From contig JBGAHE010000026.1 of assembly GCA_044226365.1 (NCBI GenBank), forward strand, positions 5,315 through 69,314: DNA of 64,000 bases. Reading direction: 5' to 3'. Below are positions 8,001 through 16,493 of this stretch, piece after piece. The translations under genes and the position numbers were made by a program. The notes beneath the pieces are model-generated. The model did no database searches, had not been told where the DNA came from, and saw only the letters and a list, made by a program, of their open reading frames with translations. Every line of letters starts with the position of its first letter. Within the stretch, counting starts at the first letter, position 1. Origin of the DNA: JALHNI01 sp044226365 (GTDB taxonomy: Bacteria; Acidobacteriota; Terriglobia; Bryobacterales; Bryobacteraceae).

Positions 8001-8722
8001 AGCCACTCACCTTCGCGGACGTAGGCGGCGGGTTAGCGCTTTCGTCGGCCAGCGGATGGAACCAGACGGCCGAAGACTGGGAGCGCGCGTTGACGTTGCC
8101 GGGCACGCGCGGCTGGGGCATCGAAGTGCAAGGGCAGATCGTCTCCACCACGACGGCGATTCGGTACGGCGACTTCGCTTGGATCGGCATGGTGCTGACG
8201 GCCGAGAGTCATCGAGGCCGGGGCTTCGCCGGCCGGTTGTTGACGGAGGCGCTCCAGTGGCTCGACGGTTGCGCCTGCGTGAAGTTGGATGCGACGGCCA
8301 TGGGCGCGCCACTGTACCGGCGGTTCGGCTTTGAAGATGAAGGCGAGGTGACGCGATATATCGGGCGTCCCGTGCGAGATGAGCCGGTCGCGCTCGCCGG
8401 GTTGCCGGGGCGGGACGCGTTTGAGGCGGATCGGACGGAGTTGCTCAGGGCGCTGGGTCCGCCGGCGTGCCTGGCCGACGGTAGCTTTGCGTTTGGGCGC
8501 GCGGGGCGTAACTCGCCCTTCTTTGGACCTTGTGTGGCGGAGGATGGCGAGCCGTTGTTGCGCTGGTTTGCGACGCAGGTGAGTGAGCCGTTTTTCGTCG
8601 ATCGGATGGGGGCCGCGCCAGCGGGTTTTACCGCGGCGCGGAAGTTGATGCGAATGTACCGCGGGCAGCCGCAGCCGACGTCAGCCAGGCAGTATGCGTT
8701 CGCCGGGTTTGAGTTCGGTTAA
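7988..8722 (+). CDS. GNAT-family N-acetyltransferase, two-part
   Basis: A 244-residue acetyltransferase. The N-terminal GNAT fold is supported by WIGMVLTAESHRGRGFAGRLLTEAL (acetyl-CoA loop R-G-R-G-F-A) and CVKLDATAMGAPLYRRFGFEDEG, the closing helix and strand. Roughly 110 further residues form a second, weaker GNAT-like half, an arrangement seen in COG0454-type proteins of 240-290 residues. It is the last gene of the 3512-8722 operon and starts inside the DapA-like gene (13-bp overlap), so it is likely translationally coupled. The acetyl acceptor is unknown. It is convergent with the next gene, overlapping it by 4 bp. Confidence 0.8.
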   Translation: MDVLKPLTFADVGGGLALSSASGWNQTAEDWERALTLPGTRGWGIEVQGQIVSTTTAIRYGDFAWIGMVLTAESHRGRGFAGRLLTEALQWLDGCACVKLDATAMGAPLYRRFGFEDEGEVTRYIGRPVRDEPVALAGLPGRDAFEADRTELLRALGPPACLADGSFAFGRAGRNSPFFGPCVAEDGEPLLRWFATQVSEPFFVDRMGAAPAGFTAARKLMRMYRGQPQPTSARQYAFAGFEFG

Positions 8723-9117
8723 GGCGTGGGGTCTTTGGCGTTGGGGTCTTTGAAGTCGAGTTGCGTGTCGTCCTGGCAGCACCAGCACTCACCGGGTGAG
8801 TACGTGCGAATATAGCAAACCGGGCACCAGTAGGTGACCATGAGGCGCTGGCCGTTGAGGTAGGCCCAGAGGGCGCGTTCGTGAATCGGGGCGATTTCGA
8901 ACTGACCGTCTTTGGTGAACTCGCCGACGGCTTCGAAGTCGACGCCGTTCAAACGGGGATCGGCGAGGACCTTCTGCGTAGCTTCGTCGCCGTTGAGTTT
9001 GACGCGGCCTTTCGGGGTGATCAACTGACCGACCGCGGCAAACTTGCCGCGCACCACCGTCTTGGCGGCAGCCGCCCAGGCAGCGAGAGGCACGAGGAAA
9101 AGTGCACGTCTCAGCAC
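8719..9117 (-). CDS. Hypothetical secreted protein with Cys motifs
   Basis: About 132 residues if started at GTG 9117, which begins a clear signal peptide (LRRALFLVPLAAWAAA). An in-frame ATG at 9153 would add 12 residues and overlap the upstream kinase gene by 23 bp. The GTG is preferred because TACAAT (9124-9129) lies exactly 6 nt upstream, a spacing seen at several other genes here. The mature part contains GQLITPKGRVKLNGDEATQKVLADPRL and ends with WCPVCYIRTYSPGECWCCQDDTQLDF, two CxxC-like pairs that could bind a metal. I do not recognise the family. Confidence 0.6.
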   Translation of the reverse strand: MLRRALFLVPLAAWAAAAKTVVRGKFAAVGQLITPKGRVKLNGDEATQKVLADPRLNGVDFEAVGEFTKDGQFEIAPIHERALWAYLNGQRLMVTYWCPVCYIRTYSPGECWCCQDDTQLDFKDPNAKDPTP

Positions 9118-9130
9118 ACTTTTATTGTAC

Positions 9131-10075
9131 CTATTCCTTTTCGTTGGGGACATTCGAAAGCGTGGGCGCTAAGCCGGCGAGGCGGTAGGCTTCGATGAGC
9201 GCGCCGGTGGCGGGGCCGTAGCGAGGCTCAATGACGGTCTGTCCGTCGGTGAGTTCCACCAGTTGTTGGAACTGCGTGCGGATGAGCTCGCTGCGCCAGA
9301 CGCCGCCGATGGGCGCGACCACGACCGGCTCAGGTTCGGTGAACAACTGGCCGTAGACGGCCGCGGCGTAGCCGGCGAGTTGCTGCGCGGCACTGGCGAG
9401 CAGGGACAGCGCGACGGCATCGCCTTCGCGGGCGACTTCGTCGACCAGCTTGGAGAAGCGGGCGATACGGGGGCGGGGAAACTCGCTCGAGTAGAAGCGG
9501 TGGAGGAGGTCATTGGCGTCGGTGGCGCCGGTAGCTTCGAGCAGACGGTCGTGGAGCGCGGTGCGCGGTCCCCAGCCCTCATGCTGACGAAGGGCCGCGC
9601 GGAGAGCCTGACGCGTGAGGTCGAAGCCGCCGCCTTCGTCGCCGAAGATGTAGCCCCAGCCACCGGCGCGTCCGGTTTTGCCGGCGGCGTTGCGGCCGAA
9701 AGAAAGCTGGCCGGTGCCGGCGATGGCGATGATGCCGGGCGCGCCGGCGGTGGCGCCGGAGAGGGCGATGAGTCCGTCGTGGGTGACGAAGGCGCGCTCA
9801 CTGGGGACGAGTTCGAGGAGTAGCGCTTCCTTGTCCGCGGGGCCGCCGCTGAAGCCCGCGCAGAGGGCCTGAAAGCGAGGCTGAGCGAGGCCGGCCTGTT
9901 CGCAAGCTGTGTTCACGCAGCCGGTGATGGCGCCAGTGAATTTGGCGCGGCCATCGCCGACTTTGACATGGTTGCAGGGGCCGCCGCGGCCATAGCCGAG
10001 GATGCGTCCGTTGGCGTCGCCGATGACGGCGGTGGTGGAGGACTGGCCACCGTCGATGCCGAGAAACACCTCCAC
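9131..10075 (-). CDS. BadF/BadG-type ATPase, N-acetylglucosamine kinase-like
   Basis: A 314-residue member of the ASKHA (actin-like) ATPase fold. Phosphate 1 motif: FLGIDGGQSSTTAVI near the N-terminus. Phosphate 2/adenosine region: GIIAIAGTGQLSFG. The signature GGWGYIFGDEGGGFDLTRQAL matches GGWGxxLGDEGSG of N-acetylglucosamine kinases and BadF-like proteins. The probable role is phosphorylation of amino sugars recovered from peptidoglycan or chitin, but the Ser usually following AGTG is Gln here. Upstream, 2 bp away, is the queuosine-precursor transporter gene on the same strand, so the two are likely co-transcribed. Confidence 0.82.
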   Translation of the reverse strand: MEVFLGIDGGQSSTTAVIGDANGRILGYGRGGPCNHVKVGDGRAKFTGAITGCVNTACEQAGLAQPRFQALCAGFSGGPADKEALLLELVPSERAFVTHDGLIALSGATAGAPGIIAIAGTGQLSFGRNAAGKTGRAGGWGYIFGDEGGGFDLTRQALRAALRQHEGWGPRTALHDRLLEATGATDANDLLHRFYSSEFPRPRIARFSKLVDEVAREGDAVALSLLASAAQQLAGYAAAVYGQLFTEPEPVVVAPIGGVWRSELIRTQFQQLVELTDGQTVIEPRYGPATGALIEAYRLAGLAPTLSNVPNEKE

Positions 10076-10077
10076 GC

Positions 10078-10788
10078 TTAGCGCGCCTCGTCAGCCGAGG
10101 AGAACGGATTGAAGTCGGTGTTGCGGTCGTAGACGTCGACGCCTTCGGCGCGTTTGAGGCCGTTGACGACCAGGTAGGTGACGGGCGTCATGGCGGCTTC
10201 GTAAATCACCTTGGTGCCGTAGCCGCCGATGATCAGCTTGATGATCGTGTCGAAGCTTTCTTTGCCGGCGAAGATGATGACGATGACGACAATCGTGTCG
10301 ATCAACTGGCCCACGACGGTGGAGCCGATGGTGCGCGCCCACAGGTGCTTGCCGTTGGTGAGGACTTTCATCTTCGCCATGACGAAAGAGTTGGCAAACT
10401 CGCCGCACCAGTAGGCAGCGAGGCTGGCAATGACGATGCGCGGCACGGTGCCAAAAAACATTTCAAAGGCGGGTTGTTTGTCCGCCCAAACGGGCGCGGG
10501 GGGGAGCCAAACGGCGAGTGCGCTGAAACAGGCCATCAGGATGGAGGCGAAAAAGCCGGTCCAGATGGCGCGTTTCGAAGCGGTGTAGCCGTAGACCTCG
10601 GTAAAGACGTCGCCAAAGATGTAAGTGAGCGGAAACAGGGCTTGCGCGCCGCTGACGTAGAAGGGTTCGCTGAACGGCCAGAAGGGACCGACCACGCAAA
10701 TCTTTTGCGCGATCAGATTAGACACCAGCAGGACGGTGACGAAGGCGTTGACGAAGAGGTCGAAATATTTGAAGCGAACGGGTGGCAC
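10078..10788 (-). CDS. Queuosine precursor transporter (YhhQ/QPTR family)
   Basis: A 236-residue polytopic membrane protein with about six hydrophobic helices. The N-terminal segment LVSNLIAQKICVVGPF and the motif LFPLTYIFGDVFTEVYGYTASKRAIWTGF are diagnostic of the DUF165/YhhQ family, which imports queuosine precursors (preQ0/preQ1) for tRNA modification. Further helices include FGTVPRIVIASLAAYWCGEFANSFVMAKMK. Translation starts at GTG 10788. Length is normal. It is immediately followed by the N-acetylglucosamine-kinase-like gene. I saw no preQ1 riboswitch in the 22-bp upstream gap. Confidence 0.9.
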   Translation of the reverse strand: MPPVRFKYFDLFVNAFVTVLLVSNLIAQKICVVGPFWPFSEPFYVSGAQALFPLTYIFGDVFTEVYGYTASKRAIWTGFFASILMACFSALAVWLPPAPVWADKQPAFEMFFGTVPRIVIASLAAYWCGEFANSFVMAKMKVLTNGKHLWARTIGSTVVGQLIDTIVVIVIIFAGKESFDTIIKLIIGGYGTKVIYEAAMTPVTYLVVNGLKRAEGVDVYDRNTDFNPFSSADEAR

Positions 10789-10810
10789 GGGTCTCTAGGA
10801 TGCCACAAGT

Positions 10811-11557
10811 CTAACGAGGACAGGGATTGCGCGTTTCCTTGGCGCAATTGGGCGCCGTGCAGATTTCGATCACGGTGCAGCCGCTGGCGACGGGGATCGC
10901 TTCTTCCATCTGATTCGGGCGGCGGACGATAAGCTTGCCGAGGCGAACGGAGGCGTCCTTCCCGAGGGCGAGCGCGTACTCTTTGCGAGCACCGCTGGCC
11001 TTAACGAAGTCAGGGTTGGTGAGCAGCTTTTCGTCTGCGCGCGGCATCTTCTCGGCGGCAACCACCCAGCCGCGTTTGCCGGTCTTGGTGTAATCGACGA
11101 CGAGCGAATCACCAGAGTCCTTGAGCCAGGGGCTCATATCGCGGCGATAGAGAGCCAGTTGCGGAGAAGGGAACTTGGATGGATCGAAAGGCGCCCAGCC
11201 TTCGCCGGCCCGCTTGTCCAAGTAGACTTCGAGCACGTCGGTTTCACCGAGCGTCACTTTCCTGCTTTGCTTCATGGTGTCGCCGTCGGGCTGATAGATG
11301 CGCACTTCCTTCTCGCCACCGATGGCGGGAGCGCTGAGGCAGCAGCCATAGATTCCGGTGAGACGGTCAAGGGGAAAGACGCTCGAACGGAACAGCAGGC
11401 GGGCGGAGCCGTCGGCGATGAGCACCGGCTCATCGCGGAGGTTTTCCGCGGTCGCGCTGTTAGTTTCAGGGGTAGGCGCCTCGGTCTTGGATCCTCCGCA
11501 GGACCCCAGTAAGAACGCCAAGCCGAGAACTGGCGTCCATCTTCTCCACGGGTTCAT
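10811..11557 (-). CDS. Hypothetical lipoprotein
   Basis: A 248-residue protein with a lipoprotein signal: positively charged start, hydrophobic VLGLAFLLGS, then cysteine at about residue 20 (LGSCGGSK), fitting a lipobox. The mature chain starts with a Thr/Pro/Glu-rich linker, then about 200 residues with no recognised domain. Features include YGCCLSAPAIGGEKEVRIYQPDG and a C-terminal CTVIEICTAPNCAKETRNPCPR with four cysteines that may form disulfides. It is divergent from the alkyltransferase-like gene across a 40-bp gap. TATAAT on its strand lies 15 nt before the start and may serve as the -10. Confidence 0.65.
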   Translation of the reverse strand: MNPWRRWTPVLGLAFLLGSCGGSKTEAPTPETNSATAENLRDEPVLIADGSARLLFRSSVFPLDRLTGIYGCCLSAPAIGGEKEVRIYQPDGDTMKQSRKVTLGETDVLEVYLDKRAGEGWAPFDPSKFPSPQLALYRRDMSPWLKDSGDSLVVDYTKTGKRGWVVAAEKMPRADEKLLTNPDFVKASGARKEYALALGKDASVRLGKLIVRRPNQMEEAIPVASGCTVIEICTAPNCAKETRNPCPR

Positions 11558-11597
11558 GAACTATGCGCCATTATAGTGAGATTTAGTCCGGGAAGCT

Positions 11598-11972
11598 ATG
11601 CAGAAACGTCAACTTCAGCTGGAACGGCAATTCAGGAAAGATCAGCAGCGTCCATCGGAGTTACGGGACCGGGCGATCGAGCGAACGATCCGGTCCATTC
11701 CGAAGGGAAAGGTCTCGTCGTATTCGGCGGTGGCGGCCGCGGCGGGGTATCCGCTGTATCACCGGTTGGTGGCGAAGCTGTTGCGGGGTTGCGGGGATCG
11801 CTTGCCATGGCATCGGGTGTTGGGGGCCGATGGCAGCATCCGGCTGCGGGCGGACGCGGCGCTCGAGCAGCGTTTCCGGCTGGAACTGGAGGGGGTGAAG
11901 TTCCGCGGGTCGCGGGTGGATCTGGCGGCGCACCAGCATCAGTTTCGGACGTGGGAATTGGAGCTAGACTGA
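11598..11972 (+). CDS. Alkyltransferase-like protein (MGMT/ATL family)
   Basis: A 124-residue homologue of the DNA-binding domain of O6-alkylguanine-DNA alkyltransferase. It has the helix-turn-helix segment GKVSSYSAVAAAAGYPLYHRLVAKLL and the active-site region LPWHRVLGADGSIR. The catalytic Cys of PCHR is replaced by tryptophan (P70-W71-H72-R73), the defining feature of ATL proteins. These bind O6-alkylguanine lesions without repairing them and hand them to nucleotide excision repair. The glycine-serine turn after PWHRV is retained. Start ATG 11598 has GGGAAG upstream as a modest ribosome site. The DUF362-like gene follows after 4 bp. Confidence 0.85.
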   Translation: MQKRQLQLERQFRKDQQRPSELRDRAIERTIRSIPKGKVSSYSAVAAAAGYPLYHRLVAKLLRGCGDRLPWHRVLGADGSIRLRADAALEQRFRLELEGVKFRGSRVDLAAHQHQFRTWELELD

Positions 11973-11976
11973 AGCC

Positions 11977-13248
11977 ATGGATCTTTCGCGCCGCGATCTC
12001 CTTGCTCTTGCTCCCGCCATGGCCCTTGCTCCGGCCATGGACCTGAATGCCGCGCCCACGCGGCTGCCGAAGAGCCAGTTCGCCCTGCATCCGTTTCTGG
12101 TCAAGAATCCGAAAGCGGTATTCATCCAGAAGACCAACGTGCCGGACAAGATGCATGAAGCATCGAAACTGCAGGCAGGTTTGCAACTGGCGCGCGAAGT
12201 GCTGATCCCGGTGGACAACGGCGGCGTTCCCACGTCGCACCGTATCGTGCTGAAGCCGAACTTCACTTCTGTCCGCAATCAGCGGCCGCACATCGAGAAC
12301 TGGGGTACCGGGACGGACGCGCAGTTCTACGAAGGCATGATCATGGGCCTGAAGGAACTGGGGCTCAAGAAGTTTCACTGGGTGGAAGCGAACGGCTTTA
12401 ATACGTGGAACTATCGCGGGCTGGTGGACATCAACGAGCGCCACGGCGTGGAGATGAACGAGCCGGAGCGGCGCGCGCGGAACTTCCGCGAAGCGTTCGA
12501 AATGAACTGGCATCAGGTGCCGGATCCGGTAATCTACAAACGCATTCCGCACTTTGCCCCGGTGGGCGAGCCCGATACGTGGATGCTGAACATTGCCAAG
12601 TGGAAGTCGCATGGCATGTGCATGACGCTTTCGGTGAAGAACCTGCAAGGCCTGGTGGTGAAGCCGTTCGTGCGCTTCTGCCCGGGTTGGAGCGGCGTGA
12701 CCGGCGTGCCGGATTGGATGAAGCCGGACATTCACCCGAACGTCGAGAAGGTAGTGAACCGCTTCTTCGACGATCACAAGCGGAAGGGCTTTGCGCGCTA
12801 TGACTCGCCGGCGCAATTGAGCCCGGTGCATCAGGAGATTTGGGCGCACAAAACCTGCGACCACATGCAGACGGTCTCGCCGGGGCTTTCGATCATCGAA
12901 GGCATCTACGGCCGTGACGGTGACGGCTTCGGGGTGGGCAACGATCATCTGACGAACATCGTGATCTTTGGCCAGGATAAGTTCCGCATGGACATGGTGG
13001 GCATGTATCTGGGCGGCCACGAGCCGGGCAACGTGAACCTGTTCCGCATTGCGAAGGAACGCGGACTGATCGACTCGATCAATCCGTGGGAAGTGGAACT
13101 CTACGAATGGGTGAATGGAGCGCCGGTGCGCCGTAAGCTTTCGGACTTCAAGCGCACGCCGCTGAAGACCTACTACCTGCAGAAGGACGGCGAGCCGAAG
13201 TATCACCTGGTGGACGAGTTCTTCGACTACGACAAGGTGAAAGTCTAA
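11977..13248 (+). CDS. DUF362-like secreted protein
   Basis: A 423-residue protein beginning MDLSRRDLLALAPAMALAP, a twin-arginine-like export signal (SRRDLL). The body has RIVLKPNFTSV, a motif found near the start of DUF362 domains (V-x-x-K-P-N), and EANGFNTWNYRGLVDINERHGVEM, then LNIAKWKSHGMCMTLSVKNLQGLVV, which matches the DUF362 core (P-K-L-K-T-H-x-x-x-x-x-T-x-x-x-K-N-x-x-G). Function of the family is unknown; some members carry iron-sulfur domains, but no ferredoxin cysteines are seen here. TAGACT at 11965-11970 lies 6 nt before the start, suggesting its own leaderless promoter. Confidence 0.7.
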   Translation: MDLSRRDLLALAPAMALAPAMDLNAAPTRLPKSQFALHPFLVKNPKAVFIQKTNVPDKMHEASKLQAGLQLAREVLIPVDNGGVPTSHRIVLKPNFTSVRNQRPHIENWGTGTDAQFYEGMIMGLKELGLKKFHWVEANGFNTWNYRGLVDINERHGVEMNEPERRARNFREAFEMNWHQVPDPVIYKRIPHFAPVGEPDTWMLNIAKWKSHGMCMTLSVKNLQGLVVKPFVRFCPGWSGVTGVPDWMKPDIHPNVEKVVNRFFDDHKRKGFARYDSPAQLSPVHQEIWAHKTCDHMQTVSPGLSIIEGIYGRDGDGFGVGNDHLTNIVIFGQDKFRMDMVGMYLGGHEPGNVNLFRIAKERGLIDSINPWEVELYEWVNGAPVRRKLSDFKRTPLKTYYLQKDGEPKYHLVDEFFDYDKVKV

Positions 13249-13268
13249 AAATCCGATAGGATGAGGGC

Positions 13269-14498
13269 GTGCTGATTCGCGCGCTGCCTCTTCTTCTGAT
13301 TGCCTCGCTGGCCGGGGCTGCTGACTACTACCCACCGCCTGATGCGAAGGGCGGTTGGCGGACGATCAAAGATCCGGCCAAGATCAAGAAAGTCACCGGC
13401 ATCGACGTGGCTAAGCTCGATGCGGCGTTCGACTACGCTTCGCAAACCAGCCAGCATGGCGGCCTGCTGGTGGTGCGGCATGGCTATCTGATCTACGAAC
13501 GCTACTTTGGCCGCGGCCATCGTGAGGCGCTGCCTGAACTGGCTTCGTGCGGCAAAGCCTTCACGACGGTGGCTATGGGCATCGTGCTGAAGGAGAAGCC
13601 CGACCTCATCCCCGACGGGCTCGACCAGAAAATCTTCACCAAGAACTATCTGCCGGAGAAGTACTTTCCCTTGGACGATCCGCGCAAGGCGGAGATCACG
13701 CTGGGGCAGGTACTGGCGATGTCCGGCGGCATTCGCGGGACTAATCCGGTATACGTGAAGGGCGTGCGACAGACGTGGGAGAATCCGACGGAAGACAACG
13801 GACCGTACTCGACGACCGACGACTTTGCGATGCGCCAGTCGCTGTGGTGCGCGCCGGGCGAATGCTATTCGTACACCACGTCCTCAAGCCACATCCCCGC
13901 GATGATCGTCCGGCGGCTGGCGGGCATGGAGATGGAAGACTACATGCGGCAAAAGCTTACGACGCCGCTGGGCTTTGGGACGTGGGGTTATGCCATGTAC
14001 CGGCCGAAGCTGAAGGGCGGCATCGACGCGAACGGGCGGATGCTGCATACGCCGGGCGGCGGCAGCATTGCGGTGCGGTCGACGGACATGTTGCGGTTCG
14101 GTTATCTGATGCTGCATGAAGGCCGCTGGGGTAAGCAGCAGATCATCAACGCCGATTTCGCCAAGATGTGCGGACGGATGGTGAAGTACAACCCGCACTA
14201 TCAGCACAGCTTCAATTTCAACGTGAACGAGAATCACAACCTGGCGAATGTGCCGGCCGATGCCTTTTGGAAGGGCGGCTCCGGCGGGTATGCGATTTAC
14301 GTGGTGCCGTCGCTCGATCTGGTGGTGTATAAGATGGGCGGCACCGAAGGGCAGTACGATCCGGCGCTGACGCGTTTGCCGGTGAATTACCAGTACGACG
14401 GGTCACGGGCGAACTGGAAGCCGGGCGATCCGAAGGTGATCGGCGATGCGACAGGAAAGACACTCCAGATGGTGGTGGCGGCGATCGAGGGGAAGTAG
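13269..14498 (+). CDS. Secreted serine hydrolase, beta-lactamase (class C-like) family
   Basis: A 409-residue protein with a signal peptide (about 1-18, cleavage near AGAAD). The penicillin-binding fold is indicated by S93-C-G-K96 (SxxK nucleophile motif), GQVLAMSGGIRG downstream, and YSYTTSSSHIPAMIVRRL, where the tyrosine/serine second motif is expected. KGGSGGYAIYVVP near the end corresponds to the third motif (H/KxG). Members include esterases, D-aminopeptidases and beta-lactamase-like enzymes; the substrate is undetermined. The start is GTG 13269 with TAGGAT 6 nt upstream. It is convergent with the next gene, 5 bp apart. Confidence 0.85.
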   Translation: MLIRALPLLLIASLAGAADYYPPPDAKGGWRTIKDPAKIKKVTGIDVAKLDAAFDYASQTSQHGGLLVVRHGYLIYERYFGRGHREALPELASCGKAFTTVAMGIVLKEKPDLIPDGLDQKIFTKNYLPEKYFPLDDPRKAEITLGQVLAMSGGIRGTNPVYVKGVRQTWENPTEDNGPYSTTDDFAMRQSLWCAPGECYSYTTSSSHIPAMIVRRLAGMEMEDYMRQKLTTPLGFGTWGYAMYRPKLKGGIDANGRMLHTPGGGSIAVRSTDMLRFGYLMLHEGRWGKQQIINADFAKMCGRMVKYNPHYQHSFNFNVNENHNLANVPADAFWKGGSGGYAIYVVPSLDLVVYKMGGTEGQYDPALTRLPVNYQYDGSRANWKPGDPKVIGDATGKTLQMVVAAIEGK

Positions 14499-14503
14499 CG
14501 GCT

Positions 14504-15058
14504 CTATCGCAGTTTGATGGTACGTTCGCCCCATAGCAGTTCGACAGACTTGAGGTTCTTGATCTTGCCGTTGAATGGGAAGTAGATCAGACCTTTGGTG
14601 GGGCCCATGGTGGCGCCCTCCGGGAGCGCGGCTTCGGTGACGGCTTCGGCATCGGTCTTGACCGGCTCGCGTTCGGGCAGGCCGTTGGGCGCCGGTCGGG
14701 GCATGGGGCGCGTTTCGCGTTGGTCGCCGGGGAAGCGGGACTCGGTACGTGGCTGTCCGACGATCACCGGGCCACTGGAGGCGCGAGCGTCGAGGCCCTG
14801 GGGCAGGGAATAGTCGGAGTACTTCAACTTGCCGGCAACCATGCCGGGTGTTTCCGGTTGCAGGGGTTCTTTCTTCGGGTCGATGCGCAGGCGGAAGTCG
14901 CCGGCGGCAAGGCGAAGCGGATTGCCTGTGTCGGGAATGACTTCCACCTCCACCACCAGATAACCTTTGGCAAAGTAAGTGGTGCCCGCATGGGGAATGC
15001 TATGGCCGCAGAAGTCTGCTTTCCAATCGAGTGCGAACAAGAGCAGCAAGGGAAGCAT
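14504..15058 (-). CDS. Hypothetical secreted protein
   Basis: A 184-residue protein with a short hydrophobic N-terminus (LPLLLLFALDW) that probably acts as a signal peptide. The mature N-terminal half contains YFAKGYLVVEVEVIPDTGNPLRLAAGDFRLRID, an Ig-like beta-strand pattern resembling domains around conserved extracellular proteins of unknown function. It is followed by a Pro/Arg/Glu-rich linker (about 90-140) and a C-terminal strand pair (GLIYFPFNGKIKNLKSVELLWGERTIKLR). GAGGGGG just upstream of ATG 15058 is a good ribosome site. It is divergent from PBP4 across 43 bp. No family identified. Confidence 0.65.
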   Translation of the reverse strand: MLPLLLLFALDWKADFCGHSIPHAGTTYFAKGYLVVEVEVIPDTGNPLRLAAGDFRLRIDPKKEPLQPETPGMVAGKLKYSDYSLPQGLDARASSGPVIVGQPRTESRFPGDQRETRPMPRPAPNGLPEREPVKTDAEAVTEAALPEGATMGPTKGLIYFPFNGKIKNLKSVELLWGERTIKLR

Positions 15059-15101
15059 ACCCCCTCAAGGTAGCTCAGATCCTGTCCGAAGATAGGAGAG
15101 G

Positions 15102-16493
15102 ATGCTTCGACTGCTGACGATCCTGTGTGCGCTCCCCCTGGCAGCCGCCGATGACTTGACGGTGAAGATCGACCGGATCCTGGCCGGTCACCGTGGTGAA
15201 TGGGGTATTGCGGTACAGAAACTGAGCGACGGACAGATTCTCCAACGACGTTGTGCGGACTGCTACTTTACGCCTGCTTCGGTGACCAAGCTGTTCTCCA
15301 CTTCTTACGCGCTGGCGCGGCTGGGGCCGGATTCGCGATTCTCGACGCGCGTGATGGCGGCTGAGCCACCGGTGGAGGGCGTGATCCGCGCTCCGCTGCG
15401 GCTGGTGGGCGGTGGCGACCCAACGATGACCGGACGCGGTTATCCGTATCTGTCGCGCGACACCGTGCCCTTTGCCGCGTTGGCCACCTTGGCCGATCAG
15501 GTGGTGGCGTCGGGCGTGATGCGCGTGGAAGGCGACATCCTGGGCGACGATACGCTGTGGCCGTGGGAGCCGGTGCCCGATGGTTGGAGCCATGACGATC
15601 TGACCTGGGATTATGGTGCGCCGCCGTCGGCCTTGATGCTGAACGAAGGCCTGCTGCAGATTACCTTGTTGCCGGGAACGCGGCCCGGCGAAATTGCGCG
15701 AGCGTCGCTGCAACCCGCGCTCGAATATTTCACTCTGGACAATCGCGTGGTGACCGTGGCGGCGGGCCAGCGGAAGATTCGCTTGATCCGGATGCCGGGT
15801 TCGCGGCAGATCCAGCTGTCCGGGCAGATCCCGATATCCGACGGCGGGTGGAGTGGGCTGGTGGCGCAGGATGATCCGGCACAGTATGCGGCGCAGGCCT
15901 TCAAGCAATTGCTCGTGGAGCGGGGCGTGGCGGTTGAGGGAGCAGCGATGGCGCGCCATCGCGCGGTGGGCGAACCGTTACTGCCGCAAAAGGGCGTCAC
16001 GCTGGCGGAGCGTTCATCGCCGCCTTTGATCGAGATTCTGACGGTGGTGAATAAGGTCAGCCAGAACTTACTCGCAGAGATGATGCTGCATGCGGCGGGC
16101 GGCGTGGAGGGGTTGCGCGAGTATCTGGCCGGCATCGGCATTCCGCGCAGTGAGTCACGGTTTGAGGATGGTTCGGGAATGTCGCGGCTGACGGTGGTGA
16201 CGCCGAACGCCATGGTCCGCTTACTCAGCCAGAAGCAGACGGCGGAGAACTTTATCGAGACGCTGCCGCATGCCGGGGTGGATGGCTCGCTGAAGCGGCG
16301 GTACGCGGGGTCAGTAGCGGGGCGTCGCATTCGCGCGAAGACCGGGGGGATGACGGGGATAAAAACGCTGGCCGGCTACGTCGATTCGGCGACGCATGGG
16401 AAGCTCGCGTTCGCCATCTTCGTGAACAACGATCACAACAGTCTGGACACGGTGAAGCGGATCGACCAGATCGCGCTGTTGCTTACGGAATAG
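15102..16493 (+). CDS. dacB: D-alanyl-D-alanine carboxypeptidase/endopeptidase (PBP4, S13 family)
   Basis: A 463-residue periplasmic class C penicillin-binding protein that trims or cleaves peptidoglycan cross-links. A signal peptide of about 15 residues is followed by all three active-site motifs: S60-V-T-K63 (SxxK), SQN in NKVSQNLLAEMML (SxN), and KTG in RIRAKTGGMTGIKTLAGYVDS (KTG). The large insertion between the first and second motif, typical of PBP4, is present (GDILGDDTLWPWEPVPDGWSHDDLTWDYGAPPSAL). Length is normal. GGAGAGG directly before the ATG may serve as ribosome site. The 3' end overlaps the convergent ftcD gene by 11 bp. Confidence 0.92.
   Translation: MLRLLTILCALPLAAADDLTVKIDRILAGHRGEWGIAVQKLSDGQILQRRCADCYFTPASVTKLFSTSYALARLGPDSRFSTRVMAAEPPVEGVIRAPLRLVGGGDPTMTGRGYPYLSRDTVPFAALATLADQVVASGVMRVEGDILGDDTLWPWEPVPDGWSHDDLTWDYGAPPSALMLNEGLLQITLLPGTRPGEIARASLQPALEYFTLDNRVVTVAAGQRKIRLIRMPGSRQIQLSGQIPISDGGWSGLVAQDDPAQYAAQAFKQLLVERGVAVEGAAMARHRAVGEPLLPQKGVTLAERSSPPLIEILTVVNKVSQNLLAEMMLHAAGGVEGLREYLAGIGIPRSESRFEDGSGMSRLTVVTPNAMVRLLSQKQTAENFIETLPHAGVDGSLKRRYAGSVAGRRIRAKTGGMTGIKTLAGYVDSATHGKLAFAIFVNNDHNSLDTVKRIDQIALLLTE

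Noticed and set aside
11632..13335. A 567-codon minus-strand frame across the ATL and DUF362 genes
   Set aside because: It is Arg/His-rich antisense read-out of two well-supported genes, typical of GC-rich DNA.
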